Of a DNA stretch of 15,653 nt, positions 1 through 6,803 are shown in pieces. Made by a program: the position numbers and the translations under genes. Origin of the DNA: Candidatus Bathyarchaeota archaeon (lineage in GTDB: Archaea > Asgardarchaeota > Lokiarchaeia > Sigyniarchaeales > Sigyniarchaeaceae); NCBI GenBank assembly GCA_014729935.1, contig WJJB01000513.1, positions 1 through 15,653 of the forward strand. The letters run 5' to 3'. Under the pieces are notes generated by a model, which was not told the DNA's origin, did no database searches, and saw only the letters and a program-made list of their open reading frames with translations. Every line of letters begins with the position of its first letter. The first letter of the stretch is position 1.

Positions 1-213
1 ATGTTCGGCGATTTTCTCCAAGCAATAGAGGAAGATGATCCCGGTTTCATCTCGGTTGATGTGGAAGAGGGTCGAAAGAGCATAGAATTGATGCGGGGAA
101 TCCTCATGTCCATCATCCTTGAGAAGAAAGTGACCTTCCCACTTCATGACGCTGAGATGTGGCCGAGCCTGGCAAGGACTTATAGGGACCCAATTTTCTA
201 CGGGGATTACTGA
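1..213 (+). CDS. C-terminal end of a Gfo/Idh/MocA-family oxidoreductase (5' partial)
   Basis: Only the last 70 residues are present; the frame is open to the left edge, so the ATG at base 1 is probably an internal methionine. The segment has the pattern usual at the end of Gfo/Idh/MocA NAD(P)-dependent sugar oxidoreductases: a short helix (FGDFLQAIEED), then 'EEGRKSIELMRGILMSIILEKKVTFPLHD', where the glycine-arginine-lysine of 'EGRKS' and the final 'V.FPL' are the typical marks. Such enzymes oxidise or reduce a sugar hydroxyl using a bound nicotinamide cofactor. The Rossmann domain and catalytic EKP motif lie outside the window, so substrate cannot be inferred. The stop is TGA at 211-213. A convergent gene ends at 408. 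Family call fairly safe; nothing more specific can be said. Confidence 0.65.
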   Translation: MFGDFLQAIEEDDPGFISVDVEEGRKSIELMRGILMSIILEKKVTFPLHDAEMWPSLARTYRDPIFYGDY

Positions 214-407
214 ATTTCTCCCTATTTCATTTTTCGTTAACTAGGGCTGGCGTTGAATGGAAATGCCATACCCTGCATTACGAGATGTGGTTTCTTGGCG
301 GAACTGGTAAAATACGTGCTTTTTCGGTGTTGATATTGATACCAATGGATTTTATCCATGTTCAATGGAACGGAAACGATACAAGCAGCCCGTTCCTTGC
401 AATAGTA

Positions 408-1085
408 TCAAGCCCGTGGTTTTCTCCTCTTCCACCAGGAGAATTCCTTGTCGTTTCGATTGCAATAGCGATACAACTCTCTCATGATTTTCCGAACCAT
501 GGGATAGGTAAATTCACGCTCTTGCTCGAGTTCGATTGTAGCCTGGACCTCACCATGAACAAGGAATTGGAAGATATATACCACTCGCTTGAAAAGGCTT
601 GCATGGTTCTCCCGTTTTTCAATGTTCACGGCATTGAACTCTTTCGTGCTTATTTGGAATATTGGTTGGCGCGGCGTGGTGATCCGGAGAACATCGCCAA
701 CGATGACAAAGGAACGAACCTTTCCACCATCCTTGTATAACCACAATATGTACAAAATCATCACTAACGCAAAAATGATGATGAAAACAACATAAAAACC
801 CATGAAAATCGTGAAACCAATGGGGTTTTCCAGTGGTATCTCCGAGTTGTACATTAACACGGCAATAAGAACGAATAATAGCACCGTGGGAAGAATGCAA
901 CAACCCAACATCAATGTTTCGCGAAGTCGAGCATTTTGCGATAGAACGACATCATTGGCAGTGGATTCAACCATTGGTGCACCACAATTGATGCAAAATC
1001 TTGTTCCGGGATCATTCAGTTCATCGCAGCTCGTGCACCGTTGCTGCCCCTTGAAACCATTACCATCTTGACTAATTCCATTCAT
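408..1085 (-). CDS. Zinc-ribbon membrane protein of unknown function
   Basis: A 225-residue protein starting at ATG 1085, with a GGAGG ribosome-binding site (about 1098-1102) roughly 12 bases upstream. Near the N-terminus it carries a compact zinc-ribbon knuckle pair, CTSC (Cys17/Cys20) and CINCG (Cys31/Cys34), of the type found at the N-terminus of many archaeal and bacterial membrane proteins. Two strongly hydrophobic helices follow (about residues 56-80 and 88-117), then a roughly 100-residue soluble part rich in alternating strands (118-205) that could be a bacterial-PH-like fold, and a very basic tail (WWKRRKPR). The zinc ribbon would face the cytoplasm. I recognise no specific function. 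It diverges from the metallophosphoesterase gene across a 136-181 bp gap, with a TATA-like box about 45 bases upstream. The PH-like suggestion is inference from strand pattern only. Confidence 0.7.
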   Translation of the reverse strand: MNGISQDGNGFKGQQRCTSCDELNDPGTRFCINCGAPMVESTANDVVLSQNARLRETLMLGCCILPTVLLFVLIAVLMYNSEIPLENPIGFTIFMGFYVVFIIIFALVMILYILWLYKDGGKVRSFVIVGDVLRITTPRQPIFQISTKEFNAVNIEKRENHASLFKRVVYIFQFLVHGEVQATIELEQEREFTYPMVRKIMRELYRYCNRNDKEFSWWKRRKPRA

Positions 1086-1127
1086 GGGTTGTTCTTTCCT
1101 CCATTCGTCCTCACCATCGAATTAAGC

Positions 1128-1142
1128 TATAAAAATATTTTG
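1128..1142 (-). promoter_or_regulatory. TATA-box candidate for the zinc-ribbon gene
   Basis: On the minus strand this reads AAAATATTTTTATAG, an A/T-only block about 45 bases upstream of the ATG at 1085. This spacing gives a leader of about 20 bases that includes the GGAGG site. The box is nearly symmetric, so it could also be read from the other strand. Confidence 0.4.
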
Positions 1143-1150
1143 TTGGGAAT

Positions 1151-1172
1151 CCACGCGTGAAATCCTGCGTGG
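1151..1172. repeat. Inverted repeat CCACGC...GCGTGG between divergent promoters
   Basis: CCACGC at 1151-1156 and GCGTGG at 1167-1172 are exact reverse complements separated by 10 bases. The pair sits between the TATA candidates of the zinc-ribbon gene and the metallophosphoesterase gene, so it could bind a regulator of both. A six-base match is modest and could be chance. Confidence 0.25.
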
Positions 1173-1205
1173 TAAGGCATGACGATCAGGTCAAAATCGT
1201 CCATA

Positions 1206-1215
1206 TTATCTATAT
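1206..1215 (+). promoter_or_regulatory. TATA-box candidate for the metallophosphoesterase gene
   Basis: ATTATCTATATTTTC spans 1204-1218. An archaeal TATA here places transcription start near 1235-1240, downstream of the in-frame GTG at 1222. This argues for translation from the ATG at 1267. Confidence 0.4.
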
Positions 1216-1266
1216 TTTCTTGTGGATAATTCATATCATGCTGTTTTATACCGGGAAAGCTTGATC

Positions 1267-2610
1267 ATGCTCGAAATGATCTCGAAACATGGCATGCCCT
1301 CGAGGAAAACGGGTAAATTGATCAATTATTCCCTGCGTGTTGCACTCGCGATAGCTGGTTTCATTTTCATCTTGAACACGGCGTTCTATTTCTTTTACAA
1401 GCTACCTATGGACGTGGAATCTCCTTGGTCGAATATCAGCGAGTATAATCTCGATTTCTGGAAGGATAAACCCCTCGAGAAAGGTCCATATTTGAACTGG
1501 CAGGATAACACGAGCACAACCATGACGGTGTCGTGGGAAACCGTTAATCCTTGTGACACCATTTTACGGTATGGCATCGAGCCCTCCAATCTAAACCTAT
1601 CGGTTACGAATGCCAGCATGACCCTGCTGCACCAAGTGAACCTGATGGGTTTGCAGCCAGATACGGTATACTATTACCAAGCAGATTCATCCTCTCCCGG
1701 GGAAATACCCACATGGATGGGAGAAATCAAGAAGTTCCGGACCGCGCCAACAAGCTTCACCCCATACAAGTTTGCCATCATCGGTGACCCGCAGCGTGCC
1801 AACGAGTATAGCCATGCTAGGACGAATTGGGTGGTCGAGAGAATGGTTCGGAATGAACTTTCAGGGATGGATCACAAGGATAACATTGCATTCTGCCTTG
1901 GTCTTGGGGATTACTTTCAATGGAGCAAGTATTCTTGGGAAATACAGCGTTATTTCAATCAAACCAGGTTATTGATGGAGAATGCAAGTTTCATGCCTGC
2001 CATCGGCAATCATGATCACGCAAACCAAATAGAATACGTGAATGGCACCGTGGATAATGTTAACGCGTTCAAGAAATATTTTGCATTACCACGGAATGGC
2101 CTTGATGTTCCAGGACAGGATCAAGTGGAGGAAGATTATTCCTTCATCTATGCGGGATGTTACTTCCTCACGTTGGACATATCCAGGGGAAACGAGAACA
2201 TGAGCACGGCAAGAATCCATTGGATCGAGGATAGGCTCACGGAATCCGAAGCCTATCATTGGACATGCGTTTGCTTTCATTATCCATTATATTGCTCCCA
2301 ACTCGATTATCCTGAATACAGGGCAATCCTCGCACCCATGTTCGAGGCTCACGATGTCGATTGTGTTTTTTACGGGCACCAGCACTACTATGAGCATGCC
2401 CACATTAACGGCGTCCATTACTTTGAATCTGGTGGTGCAGGAGGCCACTTGAATGGTATCCATTTCAACAGGTGGTACACCTCCAGGAACATGAGCAGGC
2501 AATATCACTACATGCGATTGGCGCTGGAAAGCCCCACCCGAGCCAGGGTGACCTCAATTAGTTCATTTGGCACGATCTTGGACGATTTCATTATAGACAA
2601 GGGGGTGTGA
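1267..2610 (+). CDS. Membrane-anchored purple-acid-phosphatase-like metallophosphoesterase
   Basis: A 447-residue protein. From the ATG at 1267, a basic N-terminus is followed by one hydrophobic helix (about 21-45), a signal anchor or signal peptide placing the rest outside the cell. Then comes a fibronectin-III-like domain typical of purple acid phosphatases (about 70-160; 'KGPYLNWQDNTSTTMTVSWET' through 'LQPDTVYYYQ'), then the two-metal phosphoesterase domain. Visible metal ligands are Asp174 (IIGDPQ), Asp215 (GLGDY), Asn248 and His249 (GNHDH), His338 (FHYPLY), and His371 and His373 (GHQHYYEH). The tyrosine of the GDxxY signature that colours true purple acid phosphatases is replaced by Phe-Gln, so this may be a colourless relative. 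Many Asn-x-Ser/Thr sites fit an archaeal surface glycoprotein. The frame is open back to GTG 1222, an alternative start. It probably shares a transcript with the next gene. Phosphatase class is clear; the substrate is unknown. Confidence 0.82.
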   Translation: MLEMISKHGMPSRKTGKLINYSLRVALAIAGFIFILNTAFYFFYKLPMDVESPWSNISEYNLDFWKDKPLEKGPYLNWQDNTSTTMTVSWETVNPCDTILRYGIEPSNLNLSVTNASMTLLHQVNLMGLQPDTVYYYQADSSSPGEIPTWMGEIKKFRTAPTSFTPYKFAIIGDPQRANEYSHARTNWVVERMVRNELSGMDHKDNIAFCLGLGDYFQWSKYSWEIQRYFNQTRLLMENASFMPAIGNHDHANQIEYVNGTVDNVNAFKKYFALPRNGLDVPGQDQVEEDYSFIYAGCYFLTLDISRGNENMSTARIHWIEDRLTESEAYHWTCVCFHYPLYCSQLDYPEYRAILAPMFEAHDVDCVFYGHQHYYEHAHINGVHYFESGGAGGHLNGIHFNRWYTSRNMSRQYHYMRLALESPTRARVTSISSFGTILDDFIIDKGV

Positions 2611-2615
2611 AGAAA

Positions 2616-3257
2616 ATGTCCTTTTGGATCACACCCCAATACACCTATCCCGCCTTTCTCATAGCAGCATCCATCGAGATGCTGTATCTTGCGTGCGTCC
2701 CGAGAAAAATGCTTGAAAGGGAACAACCTCATCTTGGCATCCAATTCCTAAAAGGATTGGGATCATCTATTCATGGTATCGTATTCTTCATCTTGGTGCT
2801 TCAATGGTGGTGCATTATTCATTGCCTCTTTTTCATGCGCCATGACCTCATTATCAATCTGCTTCCTATGATACTCACCGCCATGCTTACTATTGTATCC
2901 ATTGCAAAGATCATGAAAAATGTGACGATTCACAAGGTGATTAATCATGCCGTGGCGGTTATCATGATTATGGTTGCCCTGAGCGTTTCTACCATCGATT
3001 TAATCCAAGTTTTCATGGTAAGGTCACTCATCGTGCTCCTTTCCATCCTGCTCGTGCTTGGGATAACCAGGGCAGTTGCACCCCGGAAGTTCAAGGATTT
3101 CTTGGGTAAAACGCTGTACAAGAACAAAAAAATGTACTGTTGGTTTTATCAAGGATGGATAGTGGTCTTGATTCTCGTGGTCGCCATGGCTGATATGCTG
3201 CTCCAATTCGATAGCGTGTCCTTGCTCCTTCCAAGAAATCTCTTTGGTTGGACATGA
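2616..3257 (+). CDS. Six-helix integral membrane protein of unknown function
   Basis: 213 residues from ATG 2616. The sequence GGGGGTG at 2601-2607 lies 8 bases upstream and fits a ribosome-binding site inside the end of the phosphoesterase gene. A GTG at 2607, overlapping the upstream TGA, is an alternative start. The protein is almost entirely membrane: hydrophobic helices at roughly 10-28, 50-71, 78-100, 108-130, 134-155 and 180-202, joined by short loops with a lysine-rich stretch (KFKDFLGKTLYKNKK) before the last helix. No enzyme or transporter motif is evident. The tight coupling suggests it works with the extracellular phosphoesterase, for example as a membrane partner, but this is inference. 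Confidence 0.7.
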   Translation: MSFWITPQYTYPAFLIAASIEMLYLACVPRKMLEREQPHLGIQFLKGLGSSIHGIVFFILVLQWWCIIHCLFFMRHDLIINLLPMILTAMLTIVSIAKIMKNVTIHKVINHAVAVIMIMVALSVSTIDLIQVFMVRSLIVLLSILLVLGITRAVAPRKFKDFLGKTLYKNKKMYCWFYQGWIVVLILVVAMADMLLQFDSVSLLLPRNLFGWT

Positions 3258-3345
3258 TCCCAAACTCCACTCCATCTTTATAATTCTCTTGCCGAGAAGC
3301 TCAAGCATTCAAGCGGGCGTAGTTCAAAACAACTGTAACTTACAA

Positions 3346-3354
3346 TTTTTTTTT
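3346..3354 (+). terminator. Oligo-T terminator candidate
   Basis: A run of nine T lies 89 bases after the stop of the membrane-protein gene. Archaeal RNA polymerase ends transcription at such runs without needing a hairpin. The surrounding 3258-3522 gap between convergent genes is AT-rich and shows no gene or RNA; it contains a short direct repeat (AGTAAAATT) at about 3410-3436. Confidence 0.45.
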
Positions 3355-3522
3355 GGAAATAGAGTCTAACCAGATGAGGTCTAGACGTAAAATTCGAGCT
3401 TTTATAAGTAAAATTTCTTAGATTTTTTAGTAAAATTGTGACTATGTTGATTCTTTAGTCTATCTTACATCCCCTCGGATTTTTCCAAAACATTTTCCTA
3501 AATTCCTAAGAAAAGTTTTAAG

Positions 3523-4479
3523 TTACAACAACACGATACCCGTCTTGATCAATGTGTTCAATCCGATGGCAAGGAGCATCAAATATACCATTAATTGGAA
3601 TTTCCTGGGAGAGATTTTCGAGACCGCGTGATATCCCAGCCTGGTTCCAACATAGATGCATGGAAAACCGAGTAACCACACCCAGATTAGTTCAAACGGG
3701 AATAATCCGTTCACAAGATAGACGGTGATGCCGATGAAGGTGAGAGGGAGGGTGGTACTTGAAAAATTTACGACGAATTCCTCGCGTTGGAAATTCCTCG
3801 CATCCAGTAATCCAACATTGATCGGACCAGCAGCACCAATCAATCCTCCCAAGAATGCAAACCCGAAATACCCGGGGTAAAAGAACGCTGGATGTATTCG
3901 AGGGAGCATGGTATAATCACCAAGTTGCCTTCCCGTTGCCCGTTCCTTGTTTTTTTCAGGTTGGCGTATTTCTTTCCCAAAAAAATCCACGAGAGCATCG
4001 CTTTCATTCACTTCTTCGATATCCTTTTGAATTTGCTCTCCATCCTTATTTGCCACAATTGCCTGCCTTCCTGGATTGGATTTCGTCCACGTTCTTAATT
4101 TAATCAGGACATAGCTGAGAACGAAGAGTGCAAAAACAAGCTCTATCCATGCGGTATCTAATGCCACGATGAGAAAGGACCCAATGAAAACACCCGGCAA
4201 GGAGGCGATATAACTCTTTCCCGTGTACTTCCAGTCAATACATGCTCGATATTTTATCAAGTTGGAAATCCCTGCCCAAACCCCCCATGTCGCACACAAT
4301 ACAATTGCTGATTTCGTGTTCATGAACAAGGAAACTACGGATATGAACACCAAGGCGTTTCCGAACCCGAGGGCCGCCTTCAGGACAATCGAGAGTGTAA
4401 GAATTGCCAAGATGAACACTTGCACGTGTATTGCAATCACGGTAGGGGAGAATGCAAGAAACCTCAACAAGGTTTTCAT
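3523..4479 (-). CDS. TauE/SafE-family permease (putative sulfite/sulfonate or anion exporter)
   Basis: 318 residues, within the size range of TauE/SafE proteins (about 250-310) with a modest excess. The family is built as two homologous membrane halves. Here the first half (1-130) contains 'KAALGFGNALVFISVVSLF', the glycine-rich motif of the first repeat. The second (about 200-318) contains 'GGLIGAAGPINVGLLDARNF' and ends 'RKFQLMVYLMLLAIGLNTLIK', the standard C-terminal pattern. A charged cytoplasmic loop of about 60 residues (about 135-195, rich in Lys, Glu, Asp) joins the halves and accounts for the extra length. Members export sulfite or organosulfonates, or move other small anions; the substrate cannot be read from sequence. 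It diverges from the next gene and shares its AT-rich promoter box. Sulfatase and sulfhydrylase genes elsewhere in the window make a sulfur anion plausible. Confidence 0.82.
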   Translation of the reverse strand: MKTLLRFLAFSPTVIAIHVQVFILAILTLSIVLKAALGFGNALVFISVVSLFMNTKSAIVLCATWGVWAGISNLIKYRACIDWKYTGKSYIASLPGVFIGSFLIVALDTAWIELVFALFVLSYVLIKLRTWTKSNPGRQAIVANKDGEQIQKDIEEVNESDALVDFFGKEIRQPEKNKERATGRQLGDYTMLPRIHPAFFYPGYFGFAFLGGLIGAAGPINVGLLDARNFQREEFVVNFSSTTLPLTFIGITVYLVNGLFPFELIWVWLLGFPCIYVGTRLGYHAVSKISPRKFQLMVYLMLLAIGLNTLIKTGIVLL

Positions 4480-4520
4480 GCCTTATTAGGCAACATGGTA
4501 AAATTTTTCACCTGCATTAC

Positions 4521-4530
4521 TTTTTTAAAC
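4521..4530. promoter_or_regulatory. Shared TATA-like box for two divergent genes
   Basis: TTTTTTAAAC reads as GTTTAAAAAA on the other strand. It lies about 42 bases before the permease ATG (4479, minus strand) and about 31 bases before the ATG at 4561 (plus strand). Both distances fit archaeal promoters, and the plus-strand message would be nearly leaderless. Confidence 0.4.
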
Positions 4531-4560
4531 CACAAGCAAGGACACACCAAGTGTGCAAAA

Positions 4561-5415
4561 ATGGATAAAAGCAATAGCGGGAATCCCGATATTCTCGAAA
4601 AATTCAAGAAGGAAAAGCGCACCGTCGATAAACTATACAAGCCCTACAAGGCCTTGAAACGACCGGTGAAGTACGAGATTCCCGGGGAAAAGAAACAACA
4701 ATTAATCTCGATTTACAGTGAAATAATTAAGGTTCACATCGATGCGTACAGGGAAAAATTCAAGAACCATTTCAGCAGATGCAAAACTCCCATCATCTCG
4801 TTCGACGTTGAGGAAATCTTTAATGAAATCATCTGCGTCATGGGTATTCGCATTGCCCCTGATCTTTCATACGAGATATACATGGATGCTCCCACGGGAC
4901 GACCAGGAAAGAAGCGAACGAAAACTGCCATGAACCACGTGATGAACTGGATCAAGCAGACGAAAGGAACACCCGTCATACTCATCCACGGATTTAACAA
5001 GAACGAGACAGCCAGCATCGATATCTTGAAAAAAAAGGGAAAGGTGATAAATACCCAGCTGGAACTCAGGGAAATCATCAAGGAGGGGAACGAGTTCGGT
5101 ATTGAAAAGGAAAACCTTCATGATTTTCAAGATTGCGTTGGATTTCAAACTCGTGCGTGTACCTTCCTCAAGCATGCGAGAGATTTCCCGGAACTTCCCA
5201 AGAAAAAACTCGTGTTCCTATGGCCACATCAAGCAAAGATCTGCATCACCCACGCTTCAAAAGGGGAACCATTCAGGAGATGCACTTTATGCGAGAAACC
5301 ACAAGATATGTTTCTCTATTGCTTGGAAGATGCATTCACGACCGTGCTGGTACATGTCCTGCATGAAAGCTGGGAATGTCAAGTTATGGCAGAAAAAGCC
5401 AAGAGCCAAGCCTGA
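4561..5415 (+). CDS. Putative RNase H-fold (DEDD exonuclease-like) protein
   Basis: 284 residues from ATG 4561. The frame is open further upstream, but those bases encode the promoter box and overlap the divergent gene, so the later start is preferred. The N-terminus (1-70) is very basic and helical, suggesting nucleic-acid contact. At 78-95 'PIISFDVEEIFNEIICVMGI' has the strand-acid-x-acid arrangement (Asp82, Glu84) of DEDD nucleases. 'TPVILIHGFNKNE' (137-149) resembles the second strand with its conserved asparagine. 'QDMFLYCLEDAFTTVLVHVL' (248-267) supplies the late acidic residue Asp257 in a helix, as in YprB-like and RNase T-like folds. A CTLC pair (Cys241/Cys244) may bind a metal. The assignment rests on motif spacing only and could be wrong; the honest fallback is a conserved hypothetical. 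Confidence 0.45.
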   Translation: MDKSNSGNPDILEKFKKEKRTVDKLYKPYKALKRPVKYEIPGEKKQQLISIYSEIIKVHIDAYREKFKNHFSRCKTPIISFDVEEIFNEIICVMGIRIAPDLSYEIYMDAPTGRPGKKRTKTAMNHVMNWIKQTKGTPVILIHGFNKNETASIDILKKKGKVINTQLELREIIKEGNEFGIEKENLHDFQDCVGFQTRACTFLKHARDFPELPKKKLVFLWPHQAKICITHASKGEPFRRCTLCEKPQDMFLYCLEDAFTTVLVHVLHESWECQVMAEKAKSQA

Positions 5416-5476
5416 GAATCATGAACTAGGAATATCTAGCTAAACTGAGGGACCTAATTTTCTAGTGGAACAAGGG

Positions 5477-5503
5477 AAAAAGAGAACAAAAAGGGTAAAA
5501 AAA
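5477..5503 (-). terminator. Triple oligo-T terminator for the small beta-protein gene
   Basis: On the minus strand, downstream of the stop at 5537, three T-runs follow one another: T7 (5503-5497), T5 (5492-5488) and T5 (5481-5477). This is a good archaeal intrinsic terminator. A perfect 12-bp palindrome, GGGAATATTCCC at 5517-5528, lies between the stop codon and the T-runs. Confidence 0.55.
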
Positions 5504-5536
5504 GATGCTTGACCAGGGGAATATTCCCGGGATCAA

Positions 5537-6022
5537 TTATACTTCTGGCGGGTAACTCAAGCAAGCACGATCTTCAGCTAACTCGCGTTTAACGCCGATC
5601 TCGCCCTCGCTACCAGCAACGCCGTACTTGATGACGATCTCGTGCTCACCAGGTTCAAGCGTTTTACCAGAGTAGATGATCACTACCTTCCCGCCAACTG
5701 GCACCGTAACACCAGCAGCGTCGGATAGATTATCAATGGTGACGCTTTTATCCTCGTAGCGCAATTCAAGATTCTTGATATCGAAATCTAATTCCTCGCC
5801 ATCTACCGAAACGCTCAATAACGAATTAATATCATCCACATTCGCCATCTTCGCCAACGCATCTGGGTCTGAGGGGATGTCTGCGGGAATAGAGAGCGGT
5901 GAAATCACGTTGATGATATAGAAACCAAACGCATCCGCTTTCCCGTCACCTGATTTATCCACACAGAAGAAAGAGTCCTTTGGAACCATCCTTTTCAAGA
6001 TGTATTTTGGAATGTAACTCAT
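5537..6022 (-). CDS. Small beta-rich protein, possibly DUF6379 / C-glycoside deglycosidase beta-subunit-like
   Basis: 161 residues from ATG 6022; a GTG three codons upstream (6031) is in frame. There is no signal peptide or membrane helix. The N-terminal third contains an EF-hand-like loop, VDKSGDGKADAFGF, with acidic residues at positions 1, 5 and 9, then 'NVISPLSIP'. The middle has 'LLSVSVDGEELDFD' and 'LRYEDKSVTIDNLSDAAG', and the end has 'LEPGEHEIVIKYGV'. This order (an early strand pair ending in SPLSIP, a VDG turn, and a PGEHE turn before the last strand) is reminiscent of DUF6379, the small subunit of C-glycoside deglycosidases, but the catalytic TIM-barrel partner is not in the window. 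The EF-hand-like loop is not something I associate with that family. It could equally be an unrelated archaeal beta-sandwich. A strong TATA box lies about 125 bases upstream, so the message has a long leader. Confidence 0.5.
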   Translation of the reverse strand: MSYIPKYILKRMVPKDSFFCVDKSGDGKADAFGFYIINVISPLSIPADIPSDPDALAKMANVDDINSLLSVSVDGEELDFDIKNLELRYEDKSVTIDNLSDAAGVTVPVGGKVVIIYSGKTLEPGEHEIVIKYGVAGSEGEIGVKRELAEDRACLSYPPEV

Positions 6023-6145
6023 GAGTGCCACTTTCCTTAATTGTCTTTGTTTCTCTCACGAATCCTTGTGGAGCATGTGCTCAAGCGTTTGCTTTCTCAC
6101 TGCTCCTTAATGGATCCGTGCGTGTGTTCAATGTGTTCCCAAGCC

Positions 6146-6154
6146 TATTTAAAA
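6146..6154 (-). promoter_or_regulatory. TATA-box candidate with long leader
   Basis: On the minus strand this reads TTTTAAATA, close to the archaeal TATA consensus. Transcription would start near 6124, giving the gene starting at 6022 a leader of about 100 bases. The leader contains AAGGAG (6108-6103) and a small GAGCA/TGCTC inverted repeat (6071-6082). Confidence 0.45.
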
Positions 6155-6207
6155 TTTCATTTTGATCCGTGAATACTTATGGGAGCCGCAAATCCCGCGA
6201 TTGCATC

Positions 6208-6212
6208 AAAAA
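6208..6212 (-). terminator. Short oligo-T after the longin/winged-helix gene
   Basis: A T5 run on the minus strand, 24 bases after the stop at 6236. It is short but the best termination candidate before the next gene's promoter. Confidence 0.25.
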
Positions 6213-6235
6213 GGAAGAGGAGTATGGTGTGATGT

Positions 6236-6802
6236 TCAAGCCAAGGTCCATAAGATGGCTCGCCCATCTTTCCCTGCACGCTTGACCAGTCCATCGTTTT
6301 CGAGGTCGGACATTATTTTCCAGATACCGGAATTGGTGAGCTCGAAGCATTTTCGCAGCTCAGGTGTTGCATGTTCCTTGCCCCTGAGCATGTTCAACAC
6401 GATGCGCTTGATCTCCTCATGATCTATTCCATCATCATCCCCGGCGGTGGTTGCTTCATCATGGCAATTATCATCCATTTCAATTGCAACATTTTCTGCC
6501 ATGGCTTTCAAGCTTGCCATGTGGGACAATGCTTTCGTGTTCTTCAAGAACAAGCAGATTAGATCCATGCCACGGGTCAAGCCAACCACGCTAAATCCGT
6601 CATATACAATTGCTTGCGGGCGGGGTCCACCCTCGTTCCCACCCTTGAATGCCAAATAGGTCGCCATGGCAAATTGGTCGTAATCAAGGGAAACCGGCGA
6701 TGGATTGATATCACGCTTCCAGCGCATGGTGGGACCCATGATCATGTCAAATCCAATGTTCACGATGCTCGATACATTCTCGCTTATATCAGCGTTCGCC
6801 AT
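6236..6802 (-). CDS. Longin/roadblock-like domain fused to a winged-helix domain
   Basis: 188 residues from the ATG at 6802, which follows the GTPase stop codon by one base and has GGGGGAG 9 bases upstream. In-frame ATGs at 6811 and 6820 would overlap the GTPase gene and lack a proper site. The N-terminal half (about 10-105) starts with 'NIGFDMIMGPTMRWKRDI'. The 'F-D-x-x-x-G-P' opening, a central 'FAMATYLAF' helix, the strand 'QAIVYDGFSVVGLTRG' and a final strand and helix fit small longin/roadblock-like sensory folds seen in archaea. An acidic linker (about 107-128) leads to a winged helix (129-188): 'EIKRIVLNMLRGKEHATPELRKCF', recognition helix 'NSGIWKIMSDLENDGLV', then a wing 'KRAGKDGRAILWTL'. 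Longin/roadblock proteins are classic partners of small GTPases, so coupling to the upstream Arf-like gene suggests a GTPase-controlled regulator. The winged helix is convincing; the longin label is tentative. Confidence 0.6.
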   Translation of the reverse strand: MANADISENVSSIVNIGFDMIMGPTMRWKRDINPSPVSLDYDQFAMATYLAFKGGNEGGPRPQAIVYDGFSVVGLTRGMDLICLFLKNTKALSHMASLKAMAENVAIEMDDNCHDEATTAGDDDGIDHEEIKRIVLNMLRGKEHATPELRKCFELTNSGIWKIMSDLENDGLVKRAGKDGRAILWTLA

Positions 6803-6803
6803 T

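Noticed and set aside
285..740. A 151-codon plus-strand open frame.
   Set aside because: It lies antisense to the zinc-ribbon membrane protein, has no family resemblance and mostly mirrors the hydrophobic helices of the real gene.
3258..3522. AT-rich gap checked for a tRNA, small RNA or mobile-element end.
   Set aside because: No cloverleaf, inverted terminal repeats or coding frame; only a T9 run and a short direct repeat are present.
3892..4103. Plus-strand open frames inside the permease gene.
   Set aside because: They are antisense to a well-supported TauE/SafE coding region.
5517..5528. Perfect palindrome GGGAATATTCCC as an operator.
   Set aside because: It lies just after a stop codon between convergent genes, where an operator has no promoter to act on. 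More likely incidental or part of 3'-end formation.
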